A stretch of 64,000 nt of DNA from Gordonia iterans. GTDB lineage: Bacteria; Actinomycetota; Actinomycetes; Mycobacteriales; Mycobacteriaceae. Both the position numbers and the translations under genes were made by a program. A model generated the notes under the pieces. It ran no database searches. It had not been told where the DNA came from and saw only the letters and a program-made list of their open reading frames with translations. Below, one piece after another: positions 35,622 to 45,117 of the stretch (positions are counted from its first letter, which is position 1; every line of letters starts with the position of its first letter). The stretch spans positions 1,116,001-1,180,000 of the forward strand of contig NZ_CP027433.1 of assembly GCF_002993285.1 (NCBI RefSeq), in the 5' to 3' direction.

Positions 35622-37106
35622 TCAGCGCGCCAGGGCGGCCGCTTCCGCGAACAGTCCGGCCTCGGCGTCGGCGAGGAGGTTCTCGACGGTCTCGCGCGAA
35701 TCGGTCTTGTTGGTGCCGATGAATCCGGTCGGGCCGCGCTTGATCCAGCCGGTCACGTACAAGCCGGGCACCGGATGCTGGTCGTTGACCACGCGTCCGG
35801 CGATGTTGGCGACCGTACCGCGGGCATCGTCGAACGGCAGGCCCGGGATGGGGCGGCCGCGGTAGCCGATCGCGGTGAACACCAGCCCGGCGGCCAGGTC
35901 GACGAACTCCTCGGTGCCGGTGCGCCGGAAGCGGACGCCTTCGGCCCGACCGTCGCCGAGCACGCACTCGGGCGTGAGGTGGAAGGCGAGCCGCAGATAC
36001 GGCTCCTCAGGTACCGGGCGGGCGGCGAGCTCGCGCAGGAGCAGCACCTTCTCGGCGTTCTCCCTCTCGTGGACCACCGTGTCGTCGAGATGTTCCAGGT
36101 CCGCCGGATCCACCCAGACCCGGGCCGGGCCGTCCGCGAGTCCGATCAGTTCGGGGAGGGTGAAGGCGGCGTGCTCGGGGCCTCGGCGTCCCACGACGAC
36201 GATCTCCCTGATCGACGAGTCGCGCAGTGCGGCAAGGGCTTCGAACGAGATGTCGGTGGTCGCAAGCCGGTTGGGGTCGGCGGTGAGGATCCGTGCGACG
36301 TCGAGTGCCACGTTGCCGTTGCCGATGACCACCGCGCGCTCGGAGTCCAGTTCCGGGCCGGCGTCGACGAAGTCGGGGTGACCGTTGTACCAGCCGACGA
36401 CCGAGGTGGCGCTCTGTACGCCCGGCAGTTCGACGCCGGGGATCGCCAGCGGTCGGTCGGTGGGTGCGCCGCCGGCCCACAACACGGCGTGGTACTGCTC
36501 GCGCAGTTCGTCGAGCGTCACGTCGCGGCCCACCTCGACGTTCAGCAGAATCTCCAGATGCGGGCTCCGGGCGATGGTGTTGAACAGGTTCACCACGCTG
36601 CGCGTCGACTGGTGGTCGGGCGCCACGCCGAAGCGGGCGAGACCGAAGGGCTCGCTCAGACGCTCGTACATCGTCACGCGGACCTGCGGATTCTTGAGCA
36701 GTTCGTCGGCGGCGTACATGGCCGACGGGCCGGAGCCGACGATCGCGATGCGCAACGGGTCCGGAAGCCGATCACGCAGCCGCGGTTTGTCGATCGGTGC
36801 GAGCGGTTTACGCCAGAGCGCGTCGACCGGGAATCGCACCGCGTCCGCAGCCGGCTCGCTGTAGTGGCCGGCGTTGACGTCGGCGAAGCGCTTCTGCGTC
36901 TCCGGGATGCGGTGACCGGGGGAGATCGCACCGACCGGACAGGCCGTGACGCAGGCGCCGCAGTCGACGCAGGTCGACGGGTCGATGTAGAGCATCTCGG
37001 CGATGCCGAAATCGGGCTCGTCCGGGGTCGGGTGGATGCAGTTGACCGGGCAGGCGTAGACGCACGAGGCGTCGCCGCAACATGCCTGGGTGACGACGTG
37101 GGGCAT
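35622..37106 (-). CDS. fprB: ferredoxin-NADP+ reductase with N-terminal 2x[4Fe-4S] domain (FprB type)
   Basis: 494-residue electron-transfer flavoprotein. The N-terminal ferredoxin domain has CCGDASCVYACPVNC and CVDCGACVTACPVGAI (about 9-60), enough Cys for two clusters. The FAD site RIAIVGSGPSAMYAADELL (about 119-137), the NADPH site VVIGNGNVALDVARIL and GWIKRGPTGFIGTNKTDS complete an adrenodoxin-reductase-like fold. It passes electrons from NADPH to Fe-S or diiron partners. The AurF-like gene lies 19 nt upstream on the same strand, the same pair as Rv0885-Rv0886, so it probably supplies that oxygenase. Confidence 0.9.
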   Translation of the reverse strand: MPHVVTQACCGDASCVYACPVNCIHPTPDEPDFGIAEMLYIDPSTCVDCGACVTACPVGAISPGHRIPETQKRFADVNAGHYSEPAADAVRFPVDALWRKPLAPIDKPRLRDRLPDPLRIAIVGSGPSAMYAADELLKNPQVRVTMYERLSEPFGLARFGVAPDHQSTRSVVNLFNTIARSPHLEILLNVEVGRDVTLDELREQYHAVLWAGGAPTDRPLAIPGVELPGVQSATSVVGWYNGHPDFVDAGPELDSERAVVIGNGNVALDVARILTADPNRLATTDISFEALAALRDSSIREIVVVGRRGPEHAAFTLPELIGLADGPARVWVDPADLEHLDDTVVHERENAEKVLLLRELAARPVPEEPYLRLAFHLTPECVLGDGRAEGVRFRRTGTEEFVDLAAGLVFTAIGYRGRPIPGLPFDDARGTVANIAGRVVNDQHPVPGLYVTGWIKRGPTGFIGTNKTDSRETVENLLADAEAGLFAEAAALAR

Positions 37107-37125
37107 GGGTGTTCGGGTCTCCGGT

Positions 37126-38145
37126 CTAGTGCGCGTCGTACGCGGGCTCGCTGCGGTAGCGCGACGAGCGGCCGTCGATGCCCAGCGCCTTCCAGATGCG
37201 GCGCGAGACCGGGTTCATCAGGCCGCACTGCTCGGCGAGCATGCGGACGTCGCCGAAGACGTCGACCAGGAAGCGCTCGGAGTCGTCGGACTTCCAGAAC
37301 ATCTCCTTCCAGACGTCTTTGGGGATGTCGAACTCCTTGGGGAACGCGGCCGGCGGCTTGGCGATCGCGCCGCACAGCACCCGCATGACGACCGGCATCG
37401 CCAGTGACAACGCGATCTTGGTCGGCTTGCTGCGGTGCGGGATGGTCTCGCGCAGGTGGTGGTGGGCGAAGGAGATGTGGCGGGCCTCCTCGGCCACGTG
37501 CAGTTCCATCACGGCAGCCATCACCGGGTGGACGTTGGCGCCGGCCCGCAGGAAGTCCTTCTGCAGGTGGTCGATGGGCTCCTCGCCGGCGAGGACGCCG
37601 AAGAAGAACACCGACGGGAAAATCGTGGAGAACAACGGGATGATCGGGTCGATGCGCCGCAGATGCGTCGGCATGCCCGGAACGTCCATTCCGATGCGGT
37701 TCACCATCTCCTGGAACATCAGGGTGTGGTTGCACTCTTCTTTGGATTCGTGCGTCACGTAGCGGAAGCGCTTGTCGCCGTTCTTGAGCTTGGACGCGTA
37801 CTGAAGGAGGCCGCGGATCAGGATCGACTCGAACTGCAGGCCGACCTTGGCCACGTTCGACTGCCGCCACATGCCCATCTGGATCTGCTTCTCGATGGGC
37901 TGCGCCTTGTACCACGGGTGCTTGCCGACGGGGTCGACCTCGGGGTCGAGGATCCAGCGTTCGTCGTTCGGCACGATCGCCATCTCGGGCGCATCCCAGC
38001 CGATGTGGATGTAGGGGTCGAAGTTCCGGTGCACGGAGGCCGCAGAGAGGTCCTCGACGATCTGGTTGTAGTCGGCCTCGGTGCCCGTCTTGTCGGCGGG
38101 TGGCTCATACGCGATCGGCTGCGCCTTGGTGCTGGTCATCGTCAT
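37126..38145 (-). CDS. AurF-like diiron oxygenase
   Basis: 339-residue ferritin-like protein. ESILIRGLLQYASKLKNGD, THESKEECNHTLMFQEM and ELHVAEEARHISFAHHHLRE contain the Glu/His ligands expected for a diiron centre (ExxH patterns at about 135 and 222). The family (AurF, p-aminobenzoate N-oxygenase) oxidises arylamines or lipids; the substrate here is unknown. It precedes FprB and is probably its redox client. Two possible starts, ATG 38145 and 38139; 38145 follows AAGGGC. Confidence 0.82.
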   Translation of the reverse strand: MTMTSTKAQPIAYEPPADKTGTEADYNQIVEDLSAASVHRNFDPYIHIGWDAPEMAIVPNDERWILDPEVDPVGKHPWYKAQPIEKQIQMGMWRQSNVAKVGLQFESILIRGLLQYASKLKNGDKRFRYVTHESKEECNHTLMFQEMVNRIGMDVPGMPTHLRRIDPIIPLFSTIFPSVFFFGVLAGEEPIDHLQKDFLRAGANVHPVMAAVMELHVAEEARHISFAHHHLRETIPHRSKPTKIALSLAMPVVMRVLCGAIAKPPAAFPKEFDIPKDVWKEMFWKSDDSERFLVDVFGDVRMLAEQCGLMNPVSRRIWKALGIDGRSSRYRSEPAYDAH

Positions 38146-38304
38146 GCCCTTCCTGCCCCGCGCGACGATGCGCGAGAATGAGAACTTGTCCTAGTCCCAA
38201 CGCTGACATCCACCGATGAATATGTCAACGAGCGATGGCAAGATCGAGGGGATTCGGCCGAGTGTCGTTGGCCGGGCGCGCGTTCGGCTGAGAGGCCAGT
38301 CACA

Positions 38305-39999
38305 ATGATCTCCGTGGATCCGACCGAATACGTGACCATCGCCGTCGTCTGCGTCCTCGCCGTGACGGCTGCCAACACGCTGGCCCCGCGGTTGCGGATC
38401 GCCGCACCGTTGCTCCTGGTCGCGGTCGGTGTCGGGGTCAGCTTCGTCCCCCGGGTTCCGGAGATCAGTGTCAATCCGGAGATCATCCTGGTGCTGGTGT
38501 TGCCGCCGCTGCTCTACGCCGCGGCGCGGGCGATGCCGGTGATGGACTTCAAGCGCGACTTCGGGACCATCGGCGCGCTGTCGATCGTGCTGGTCCTGAT
38601 CTCCTCGCTGGTCCTGGGGGCGTTCTTCACCGCGATCCTGCCGGACGTCGACTATGCGCTCGGAGTCGCGCTGGGCGCCATCCTCAGTCCGACCGATGCG
38701 GTGGCCACCGGCACCATCAAACGGCTCGGCGCGCCCAACCGGATCGTCACCGTGCTGAGCGGGGAGAGTCTGTTCAACGACGCCACGTCGCTGGTGCTCC
38801 TGCGCGCGGCGGTCGCGGCGACCGCCGGCGGCATCTCGCTCGGCGGAGTGGTCGTGAACTTCGTGTGGGCGATGGTCGGCGCGGTCCTGGTGGGCGCCGT
38901 CGTCGGTGCGCTGCTCGGCAGGCTCCAGGCGCGCATCCGGGTTCCCGCGCTGGCCACCGCGGTCTCGTTCACCGCCCCGTACATCGCCTTCGTCCCCGCC
39001 GAGCTGATCGGTGCGTCGGGCCTGGTGGGCGCGGTGGCCGCCGGTCTGGTGAGCAGTCGCATCGCCGTCCGCAGGCACAGTGCCGCACAACGAAGCTCGG
39101 ATGCGCAGAACTGGCGGATGGTCGAAGTACTGCTCGAGGGCGGGGTGTTTCTGCTCATGGGCCTGGAACTGGCGACGCTGGTGACCGACGTGAGCCGCGA
39201 ACACGACACCTGGCTGCACGCCCTGTGGCCGGCGGCGCTGGCGCTGACGCTCGCCCTCGTGGTCCGCGCGGTGTTCATGATGCCGCTGGTCTGGTGGCTC
39301 GACAAGCGCGCGGGCCGGCTGATCTCCCGCGAAGACTCGCTCGCGGCGCTCAAGGATGCGCTGTCGGACGGCCGGGCGGCCGAAGACACCGCGGCCCGCC
39401 GCTACCGCGTGGCGATCGACCGCCGACTCTCCGACATCGCCTACTACCGCACCGAGGCGATGGGCCCACGCGAGGGCATGGCCGTCGTGTGGGGAGGGCT
39501 GCGCGGCGTGGTGACCCTGGCCGCCGCGCAGACCCTGCCCGCGGAGACGCCGCACCGGTCGCTGCTCATCCTCATCGCCTTCTTCGTCGCCGGGTTGTCG
39601 TTGTCGATCCAGGGCGGACTGATGGCGCCGGTCCTCAGACTGCTGCGCCTGCCCGACCAGTCGGAGCAGGAGCGTGCCGAACGGGCGCGACTGCACGGTG
39701 AGATGCTCGACGTCGCCGGCCGCGTCCTCGACGATCCCCGGGTCATCGGCGACGATCCGGCGCTCGCCGAGCGGGTGCGCCTGGTGCGCGGACTCGAGAC
39801 GCCCGACGTCGACGTCGAGCAGAACGCACTGGATACGCGGCTGAAGACCGCCGCGGAGCTGCGGCGGGTGCGCCTGACGGTGATCGAGGAACAGCGGCGA
39901 CGGCTCCTGGGACTCCGGGAGCGACGTGCCTACAGTTCCGCTGCGCTGACCGCGGAACTGGCCAAGCTCGATGCCGAGGAGATCAGCCTCACTCTGTGA
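38305..39999 (+). CDS. CPA1-type Na+/H+ antiporter (NhaP-like)
   Basis: 564-residue membrane antiporter for cytoplasmic pH and Na+ control. About 12 TM helices. The unwound-helix motif GAILSPTDAVATGTIKRLG (about 127-145) and the ion-binding SGESLFNDATSLVL with Asn-Asp are intact. FLLMGLELA and WGGLRGVVTLAAAQTLP follow. A charged C-terminal cytosolic tail (about 430-564) is typical of regulated NhaP proteins. The last 11 nt overlap the convergent MFS gene. Confidence 0.92.
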   Translation: MISVDPTEYVTIAVVCVLAVTAANTLAPRLRIAAPLLLVAVGVGVSFVPRVPEISVNPEIILVLVLPPLLYAAARAMPVMDFKRDFGTIGALSIVLVLISSLVLGAFFTAILPDVDYALGVALGAILSPTDAVATGTIKRLGAPNRIVTVLSGESLFNDATSLVLLRAAVAATAGGISLGGVVVNFVWAMVGAVLVGAVVGALLGRLQARIRVPALATAVSFTAPYIAFVPAELIGASGLVGAVAAGLVSSRIAVRRHSAAQRSSDAQNWRMVEVLLEGGVFLLMGLELATLVTDVSREHDTWLHALWPAALALTLALVVRAVFMMPLVWWLDKRAGRLISREDSLAALKDALSDGRAAEDTAARRYRVAIDRRLSDIAYYRTEAMGPREGMAVVWGGLRGVVTLAAAQTLPAETPHRSLLILIAFFVAGLSLSIQGGLMAPVLRLLRLPDQSEQERAERARLHGEMLDVAGRVLDDPRVIGDDPALAERVRLVRGLETPDVDVEQNALDTRLKTAAELRRVRLTVIEEQRRRLLGLRERRAYSSAALTAELAKLDAEEISLTL

Positions 40000-41221
40000 C
40001 AGCCGGCTCGGCGTGCCGATCGGTCCGGGGATTGGTCTCGCGGGCGGCGAGCCACATCGCCAGGGCGACGGCGCAGACCAGCCCGGTGAGCACGAACGCC
40101 GGACCGAAGCCCCACCAGGTGGCGACCACGCCGGTGACGAGCGGGCCGATCACGGCCCCCAGGTCCGACGACATCCCGTAGGCCGCGAGCGCCGAGCCGC
40201 CGCGCTGACGGGCACCGAGGACATCGCCGAGCGCCGCCTGATGCGTGGGAGCGAAGAGTCCGGAGCCGATGCCGCCGATCGCCGTGAGCGCCAACGCGAT
40301 CCAGATGTTCGGGGAGTAGCCGAGCGCTGCGGTCGATGCGGTCGCGATCGCCAGCCCGGGAATCAGCACGGGTCGCCGGCCGAAACGGTCGGAAAGCCGG
40401 CCTGCGGTGAGGATGGCGATCATGTTGCCGCCGGCGTAGAACGCCAGAATGATCCCCGCCCACGCCGCGGATGCGCCGAGTCCCTGGGTGACGAACAGCG
40501 GGACCAGGGCGATGCGCACGCCCATCGACGCCCAGCCCTGAGTGAAGTTCGACGCCAGGATGGCGCGGTAGGCGCTGTCCCGGCAGGCCGCGGCGAAGGT
40601 GACCGTCACGACACCGTCGGGTCTCGACCCGCTGCCCGGTCTGGACTCGACGGCATCGGCGGTCGGCGCCGGAACCGGCGGCATCATCGTCGCGACGCCG
40701 ACCGCGGCGATCACCAGGGCGACCGCGTAGACGACGAAGGGCAACTGCAGGCCGAAACCCACCAGTGCCGCCCCGATGAGCGGCCCGGTCAGACTGCCGA
40801 CCAGGAAACCCGCCGAGAAATAACCGGAAGCGCGTCCCCGGATCGCCGGCGGCGCCAGCCGGATCAGCAACGCCATCGCCGAGATGCTGAACATCGTCGA
40901 ACCGATGCCGCCGGCGCCGCGGAACAGCAACAGCTGCCAGTAGCTGCCGGCGAAGGCGCAGGCGAAGGTGCTCACCGCGACGATGGCGAGACCGGTCAGA
41001 TAGATCCGGCGTTCGCCGAGCACGGTCACCAGCCGCCCCGTCGCCGGGGCGAACAGCAGCCGCATCACGGCGAACGCGGAGATCACCGCGGTCACCGCCG
41101 TCACCGACACCCCGAAGGTGCTGGCGAAGATCGGCAGTGCCGGGGCGATCAGTCCGTAGCCGAGCGCGATGACGACATTGGCCGCCAGGAGGACCCAGAG
41201 ACCGCGGGGGAGCTGACTCAT
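39989..41221 (-). CDS. MFS transporter (12 TM)
   Basis: 410-residue transporter. ANVVIALGYGLIAPALPIFASTFGVS at the N-terminus, the loop 2-3 motif GRLVTVLGERRIYLTGL, FRGAGGIGSTMFSISAMALLI, and GRLSDRFGRRPVLIPGL in the second half are MFS signatures. Closest in style to bacterial DHA1 multidrug/sugar efflux proteins; substrate unknown. Starts at ATG 41221. Overlaps the antiporter tail on the other strand. Confidence 0.88.
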   Translation of the reverse strand: MSQLPRGLWVLLAANVVIALGYGLIAPALPIFASTFGVSVTAVTAVISAFAVMRLLFAPATGRLVTVLGERRIYLTGLAIVAVSTFACAFAGSYWQLLLFRGAGGIGSTMFSISAMALLIRLAPPAIRGRASGYFSAGFLVGSLTGPLIGAALVGFGLQLPFVVYAVALVIAAVGVATMMPPVPAPTADAVESRPGSGSRPDGVVTVTFAAACRDSAYRAILASNFTQGWASMGVRIALVPLFVTQGLGASAAWAGIILAFYAGGNMIAILTAGRLSDRFGRRPVLIPGLAIATASTAALGYSPNIWIALALTAIGGIGSGLFAPTHQAALGDVLGARQRGGSALAAYGMSSDLGAVIGPLVTGVVATWWGFGPAFVLTGLVCAVALAMWLAARETNPRTDRHAEPAVTE

Positions 41222-41251
41222 TCCGCGGTGTCAGACGTCAGGGGAGTGCGG

Positions 41252-42124
41252 TCAGCTCTTGTGGCGGACGATCATGACCGGCACCTTGGCGTGGTGCAGC
41301 ACCTTCTGGCTGCGCGAGCCCAGCAGCAGACCGGTGAAGCCGCCGCGTCCGCGGCTGCCCATCACGATCAGCGAGGCGGTGTCGTCGGCGGTGTCGAGGA
41401 TGGCCTTGCCCGGCTCCTCCGGGATCACCACGCGCTCCACCTGGACGTCGGGGTAGTCGGTGCCGTAGCCGGCCATCCGCTCGGCGACGGCTTCGACCGC
41501 CTGCTCGCTCATCTGCTCGATCTCCTCGGCGGACAGTCCGAACCCGTGCAGCGCATCCGCGTCCAGCGGGGTCCAGGTGTGCACCGCGATCAGCTGGGCC
41601 TTGCGCAGATCGGCCTGCCGGTAGGCCTCGGCCACGGCCGGGTCGCTGATCTTGGAATCGTCGACGCCGACCACGACGGGGCCGTCGTTCAGCTTGGCGT
41701 CGGTCGGCACGATCACCACCTTGCTCTTGGCATGGGCTGCGACGCTGGTGCTGACCGATCCGAGGAACAGGCCCTTGAACCCGCCCAGGCCGCGGCTGCC
41801 GAGCACCACCATCTCGGCGTCGTTGCTGAAGTCGATCATCACGTGCGCGGCGTCGCCCTCGGCGATCGAGCCGTGGATGGTGATGCCCGGGGCGGCCTCA
41901 TCGGCGACCTTCGCGGCGTCCTGCACGTACTTGCTGACCTCGCCGCGGATCGCGTCGATCACGTCCTGCGGGATCACCAGGCCGGGGGCGTAGTCACTGG
42001 TGGTGGTGGTGTACGCGGAGACGATCTTGAGGTCGGCGCCCTCGAGCTTGGCGGTCTGCGCCGCCCAGCGCACCGCGTTGACTGCTTCGGCCGAACCGTC
42101 GACACCGACAAGAATCACGCTCAT
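41252..42124 (-). CDS. universal stress protein, tandem UspA domains
   Basis: 290-residue cytosolic ATP-binding protein. Domain 1 (about 1-140): VILVGVDGSAEAVNAVRWA and LGSRGLGGFKGLFLGSVSTSVAAHA, with G-2x-G-9x-G(S/T). Domain 2 (about 148-290): VVVGVDDSKISDPAVAEAY and MGSRGRGGFTGLLLGSRSQKVLHHA. In mycobacteria such two-domain Usp proteins are linked to hypoxia or dormancy regulation; no DosR box was recognised here. ATG 42124 is chosen over upstream in-frame starts because it begins at the first strand. Confidence 0.92.
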   Translation of the reverse strand: MSVILVGVDGSAEAVNAVRWAAQTAKLEGADLKIVSAYTTTTSDYAPGLVIPQDVIDAIRGEVSKYVQDAAKVADEAAPGITIHGSIAEGDAAHVMIDFSNDAEMVVLGSRGLGGFKGLFLGSVSTSVAAHAKSKVVIVPTDAKLNDGPVVVGVDDSKISDPAVAEAYRQADLRKAQLIAVHTWTPLDADALHGFGLSAEEIEQMSEQAVEAVAERMAGYGTDYPDVQVERVVIPEEPGKAILDTADDTASLIVMGSRGRGGFTGLLLGSRSQKVLHHAKVPVMIVRHKS

Positions 42125-42270
42125 CCTGAAATGCACATCCTCGATTGACTCCGGCCCGAGCACACCGGGCGATGGTGCTCGTAATCAAGCCTCACAGCCA
42201 TTGTGTCGCATGGCCAAGACAGATGCACTCGCCGCGGGACTTTCGCCCCGCATCGCCTATCGTCGGACCC

Positions 42271-42636
42271 ATGACTAGTCCCGGTCGGCCCGAGATCCCG
42301 CAGGAGGACCCGTACGACGAGGAGGGCCTGGAACCGCCTATGCCGCGCACCGAGATGCGCCAGACGGCGCTGTCGGTGGCGCTGACGGTCGTCGTGGCCG
42401 TGGTCCTGGTGGTCGCGGCGACGGGCACCGCGGGACTGCTGCACACGGTGCTGATCCTCGCGGCGCCCGGCGTGATCCTCGCGGGCGCCGTCTACGCCGG
42501 TGTGCGCGCGTACGGGACCTACCGGCGGGACGGCCGGTGGCAGGTGTGGCAGGGCGGCATGTGGTTCCTTACCATGCTCCTGCTGCTGTGGGGGCCGAGC
42601 GCGGTGACGTTCCTGATCGTGTCCGGCTCCGACTGA
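42271..42636 (+). CDS. small two-TM hypothetical membrane protein
   Basis: 121-residue protein. An acidic, Pro-rich N-terminus (about 1-30) is followed by two TM stretches: ALSVALTVVVAVVLVVAATGTAGLLHTVLILAAPGVILAGAVYAG in pieces (about 32-76) and FLTMLLLLWGPSAVTFLIV (about 99-117). Not recognised. ATG 42271 is the first start after the divergent Usp promoter region. Ends 25 nt from the convergent pmt gene. Confidence 0.7.
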   Translation: MTSPGRPEIPQEDPYDEEGLEPPMPRTEMRQTALSVALTVVVAVVLVVAATGTAGLLHTVLILAAPGVILAGAVYAGVRAYGTYRRDGRWQVWQGGMWFLTMLLLLWGPSAVTFLIVSGSD

Positions 42637-42660
42637 GGCCACGGCGTTGCGGGGGTGGTA

Positions 42661-44232
42661 TCAGGTCCAGCTGGGCAACCAGAGCTGTACGTTCCACCAC
42701 TCGTTGCTGATCGGCGCCCCGGTCAGCACGGGCCAGGCGAAGGCGAAGTTGGCGACCACGAGCGTGACGTACAGGCTGACCCCGGCCACAGCGAGGATCC
42801 GGCCCTGGGAGTATCTGCCACGCGCGGCCGCGGCGAGGACGTCGCCGCAGCACAGGGCGAGCCCCATCACCAGGAACGGTGCGATCGCCGTGGCGTAGAA
42901 GAAGTACATCTGGCGGTCGATCTCAGCGAACCACGGAAGGATCCCGGCGAGATAGGCCGCGAGCACCGCCTGATATCGCCAGTCTCGCCGGAAGATCGCC
43001 CGCCACAACGCCCACGCGAGCATCGGCAGCGCCAGCCACCACAGCGCCGGCGTGCCGATCAGCATCTGGGCCCGGATGCAATCGCCGCCGCCGCATTGAT
43101 CCGGGCCGTACGAGATCGCGTAGAGCATCGGCCGCAGCGCCATCGGCCAGGTCCAGGGCTTGGACTCCCACGGGTGGTCGTTGCCCGCGGCGTTGGTGAG
43201 GCCGGCGTGGAACTCCAGGATCCCGGACTCGTAGTACCAGAACGAACGCAACGCGGCCGGGACCCACGCCCACGGTCCGTCGGTTCCCACCTCGGTACCC
43301 ACCACGTAGCGATAGACCGAGGTCTCCGAACGGAACCAGACGGCGAAGGTCGCCAGGTAGATCAGCACCGGGAGCACGGCGAGGGAGGCGACGGTGGGGA
43401 CGCCGTCGCGCAGCAGCGCACCCCGCCAGGGACGGGTGACGTGATAGGCCTTGCGCGCCTGGACGTCGAACCAGAGCGACAGCACCGTGTAGACGATGAC
43501 GAAGTAGATGCCCGACCACTTGGTGCCGCAGGCCAGACCGAGGCTGACGCCCGCGGCGAAGCGGTACCAGCGGAAGCCCATCCGAGGGCCGAAGACGCTG
43601 TCGTGGATCCGGCCCTCGCGATAGACGCGGTCCATGCGCTCGCGCACCTGGTCACGGTCGGCGATCAGCGCGGCGAAGGCGACGACGACGAACAGCGCCT
43701 GGAAGATGTCGAGCATGCCCATCCGGGACTGGACGAACAGCACACCGTCGCAGATCGCGAACAGCCCGGCGATCGCACCGATGAGCGTCGATCGGGTCAT
43801 CCGCCGCACGCACAGGTAGATCGCCAGCACGATCACCACGCCGGACACGGCCGCGGTGAAGCGCCAGCCCATCGGGTTGTAGCCGAACAGCGCCTCGCCG
43901 ATCGCCAGCATCCACTTGCCGACCGGCGGATGCACCACCAGTCCGTAAGCGGGGTTGTCCTCGATCAGCCCGCCGCCGGTCAGCACCTGCCAGCCCTGCG
44001 GCACGTAGTGCTTCTCGTCGAACACCGGAGTGCCCTTGTCGGTGGGATGCGTCAGATCCCAGAAGCGCGTGACGAACGCCAGGACGACGAGGACCAGCCC
44101 GACCACGGCGCCGCGGTCGCGGTCGCTCGCGCCGAACACCGGCTCGGGGATCTCCGGACCGGGTGCGGTGCCGAGGGCCTCGACGGGCGCGCGGGGTGCG
44201 ACGGTCGCGCGATCGGCCAGGGCTTGACTCAC
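42661..44232 (-). CDS. pmt: protein O-mannosyltransferase (PMT family)
   Basis: 523-residue polytopic membrane enzyme that transfers mannose from polyprenyl-phosphomannose to Ser/Thr of Sec-exported proteins. PVFDEKHYVPQ (about 68-78) has the catalytic Asp-Glu of the first extracytoplasmic loop. LLFVQSRMGMLDIFQALF-like ILEFHAGL and HPWESKPWTWPMALRP segments and about 11 TM helices follow. Orthologous by position to Rv1002c, divergent from rsmI (34 nt apart), so a shared promoter region is likely. Confidence 0.92.
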   Translation of the reverse strand: MSQALADRATVAPRAPVEALGTAPGPEIPEPVFGASDRDRGAVVGLVLVVLAFVTRFWDLTHPTDKGTPVFDEKHYVPQGWQVLTGGGLIEDNPAYGLVVHPPVGKWMLAIGEALFGYNPMGWRFTAAVSGVVIVLAIYLCVRRMTRSTLIGAIAGLFAICDGVLFVQSRMGMLDIFQALFVVVAFAALIADRDQVRERMDRVYREGRIHDSVFGPRMGFRWYRFAAGVSLGLACGTKWSGIYFVIVYTVLSLWFDVQARKAYHVTRPWRGALLRDGVPTVASLAVLPVLIYLATFAVWFRSETSVYRYVVGTEVGTDGPWAWVPAALRSFWYYESGILEFHAGLTNAAGNDHPWESKPWTWPMALRPMLYAISYGPDQCGGGDCIRAQMLIGTPALWWLALPMLAWALWRAIFRRDWRYQAVLAAYLAGILPWFAEIDRQMYFFYATAIAPFLVMGLALCCGDVLAAAARGRYSQGRILAVAGVSLYVTLVVANFAFAWPVLTGAPISNEWWNVQLWLPSWT

Positions 44233-44266
44233 CAGCCCGATGGTAGAGGAAGGTAGGTTGACTCAG

Positions 44267-45109
44267 GTGAGTGGAGCACTGGTGCTGGCCGGCACACCGA
44301 TGGGGCAGCCCGGCGATGCGTCGCCGCGGCTGCGGGAGGCGCTGGCGACGGCCGACGTCGTCGCCGCCGAGGACACCCGGCGCGCTCGTTCACTGGCGGC
44401 GGCCCTCGAGGTGGCCATCGGCGGCCGCCTGGTCAGCTACTACGACCACGTCGAGGCGCAGCGCGCTCCCCAGCTGGTGGAGGCGATCGCCGGAGGGGCG
44501 ACGGTGCTGCTGATCACCGACGCCGGCATGCCGTCGGTCAGCGACCCCGGGTTCCGGCTGGTCTCCGCGTGCGCGGAAGCCGGGTTGAGGGTGACGTGCC
44601 TCCCCGGCCCGTCCGCGGTGACCACGGCGCTCGCACTCTCGGCGTTGCCGTCCGAGCGCTTCTGCTTCGACGGCTTCGCACCGCGGAAGCCGGGGGCCCG
44701 CCGGGACTGGCTGGCGTCGCTGCGCTCGGAGCCGCGCACCGTCGTCTTCTTCGAGTCGCCGCACCGCCTCGCGCAGACGCTCGCCGATGCGGCCGAGGTG
44801 CTGGGCGCAGATCGCCGGGCCGCAGTGTGCCGGGAGCTGACGAAGACCTACGAAGAGGTACGACGAGGAGGGCTCGCCGAGCTCGCCGCGTGGGCCGCCG
44901 ACGGGGTGAAGGGGGAGATCACCGTCGTCGTCGCCGGTGCTTCCGAGTTCGATGCCGAGGCCGATCTGGACGCGGTGGCTGCGCGGGCCGCCGAACTCGC
45001 CGAGGAGGGGGCACGCTTGAAGGACGCGTGCGAGCAGGCCGCGTCCGGCACCCCGTTCAGCAAGCGCGAGATCTACGAGGCGGTCCTGTCCTCGCGTCGC
45101 GACTCGTGA
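44267..45109 (+). CDS. rsmI: 16S rRNA (cytidine1402-2'-O)-methyltransferase RsmI
   Basis: 280-residue SAM-dependent enzyme modifying 16S rRNA C1402. Visible blocks are LVLAGTPMGQPGDASPRLREAL, VVAAEDTRRARSL, LLITDAGMPSVSDPG, TCLPGPSAVTTALALSALP and FEGFAPRKPGARRDWL-like FDGFAPRKPG. GTG 44267 is chosen with GGTAGG 9 nt upstream; ATG 44240 would add nine residues not seen in the Rv1003-type N-terminus. The stop codon lies at the edge of the big repeat array, and the last codons (RRDS) may themselves be shaped by it. Confidence 0.9.
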   Translation: MSGALVLAGTPMGQPGDASPRLREALATADVVAAEDTRRARSLAAALEVAIGGRLVSYYDHVEAQRAPQLVEAIAGGATVLLITDAGMPSVSDPGFRLVSACAEAGLRVTCLPGPSAVTTALALSALPSERFCFDGFAPRKPGARRDWLASLRSEPRTVVFFESPHRLAQTLADAAEVLGADRRAAVCRELTKTYEEVRRGGLAELAAWAADGVKGEITVVVAGASEFDAEADLDAVAARAAELAEEGARLKDACEQAASGTPFSKREIYEAVLSSRRDS

Positions 45110-45117
45110 GGTTGTCG

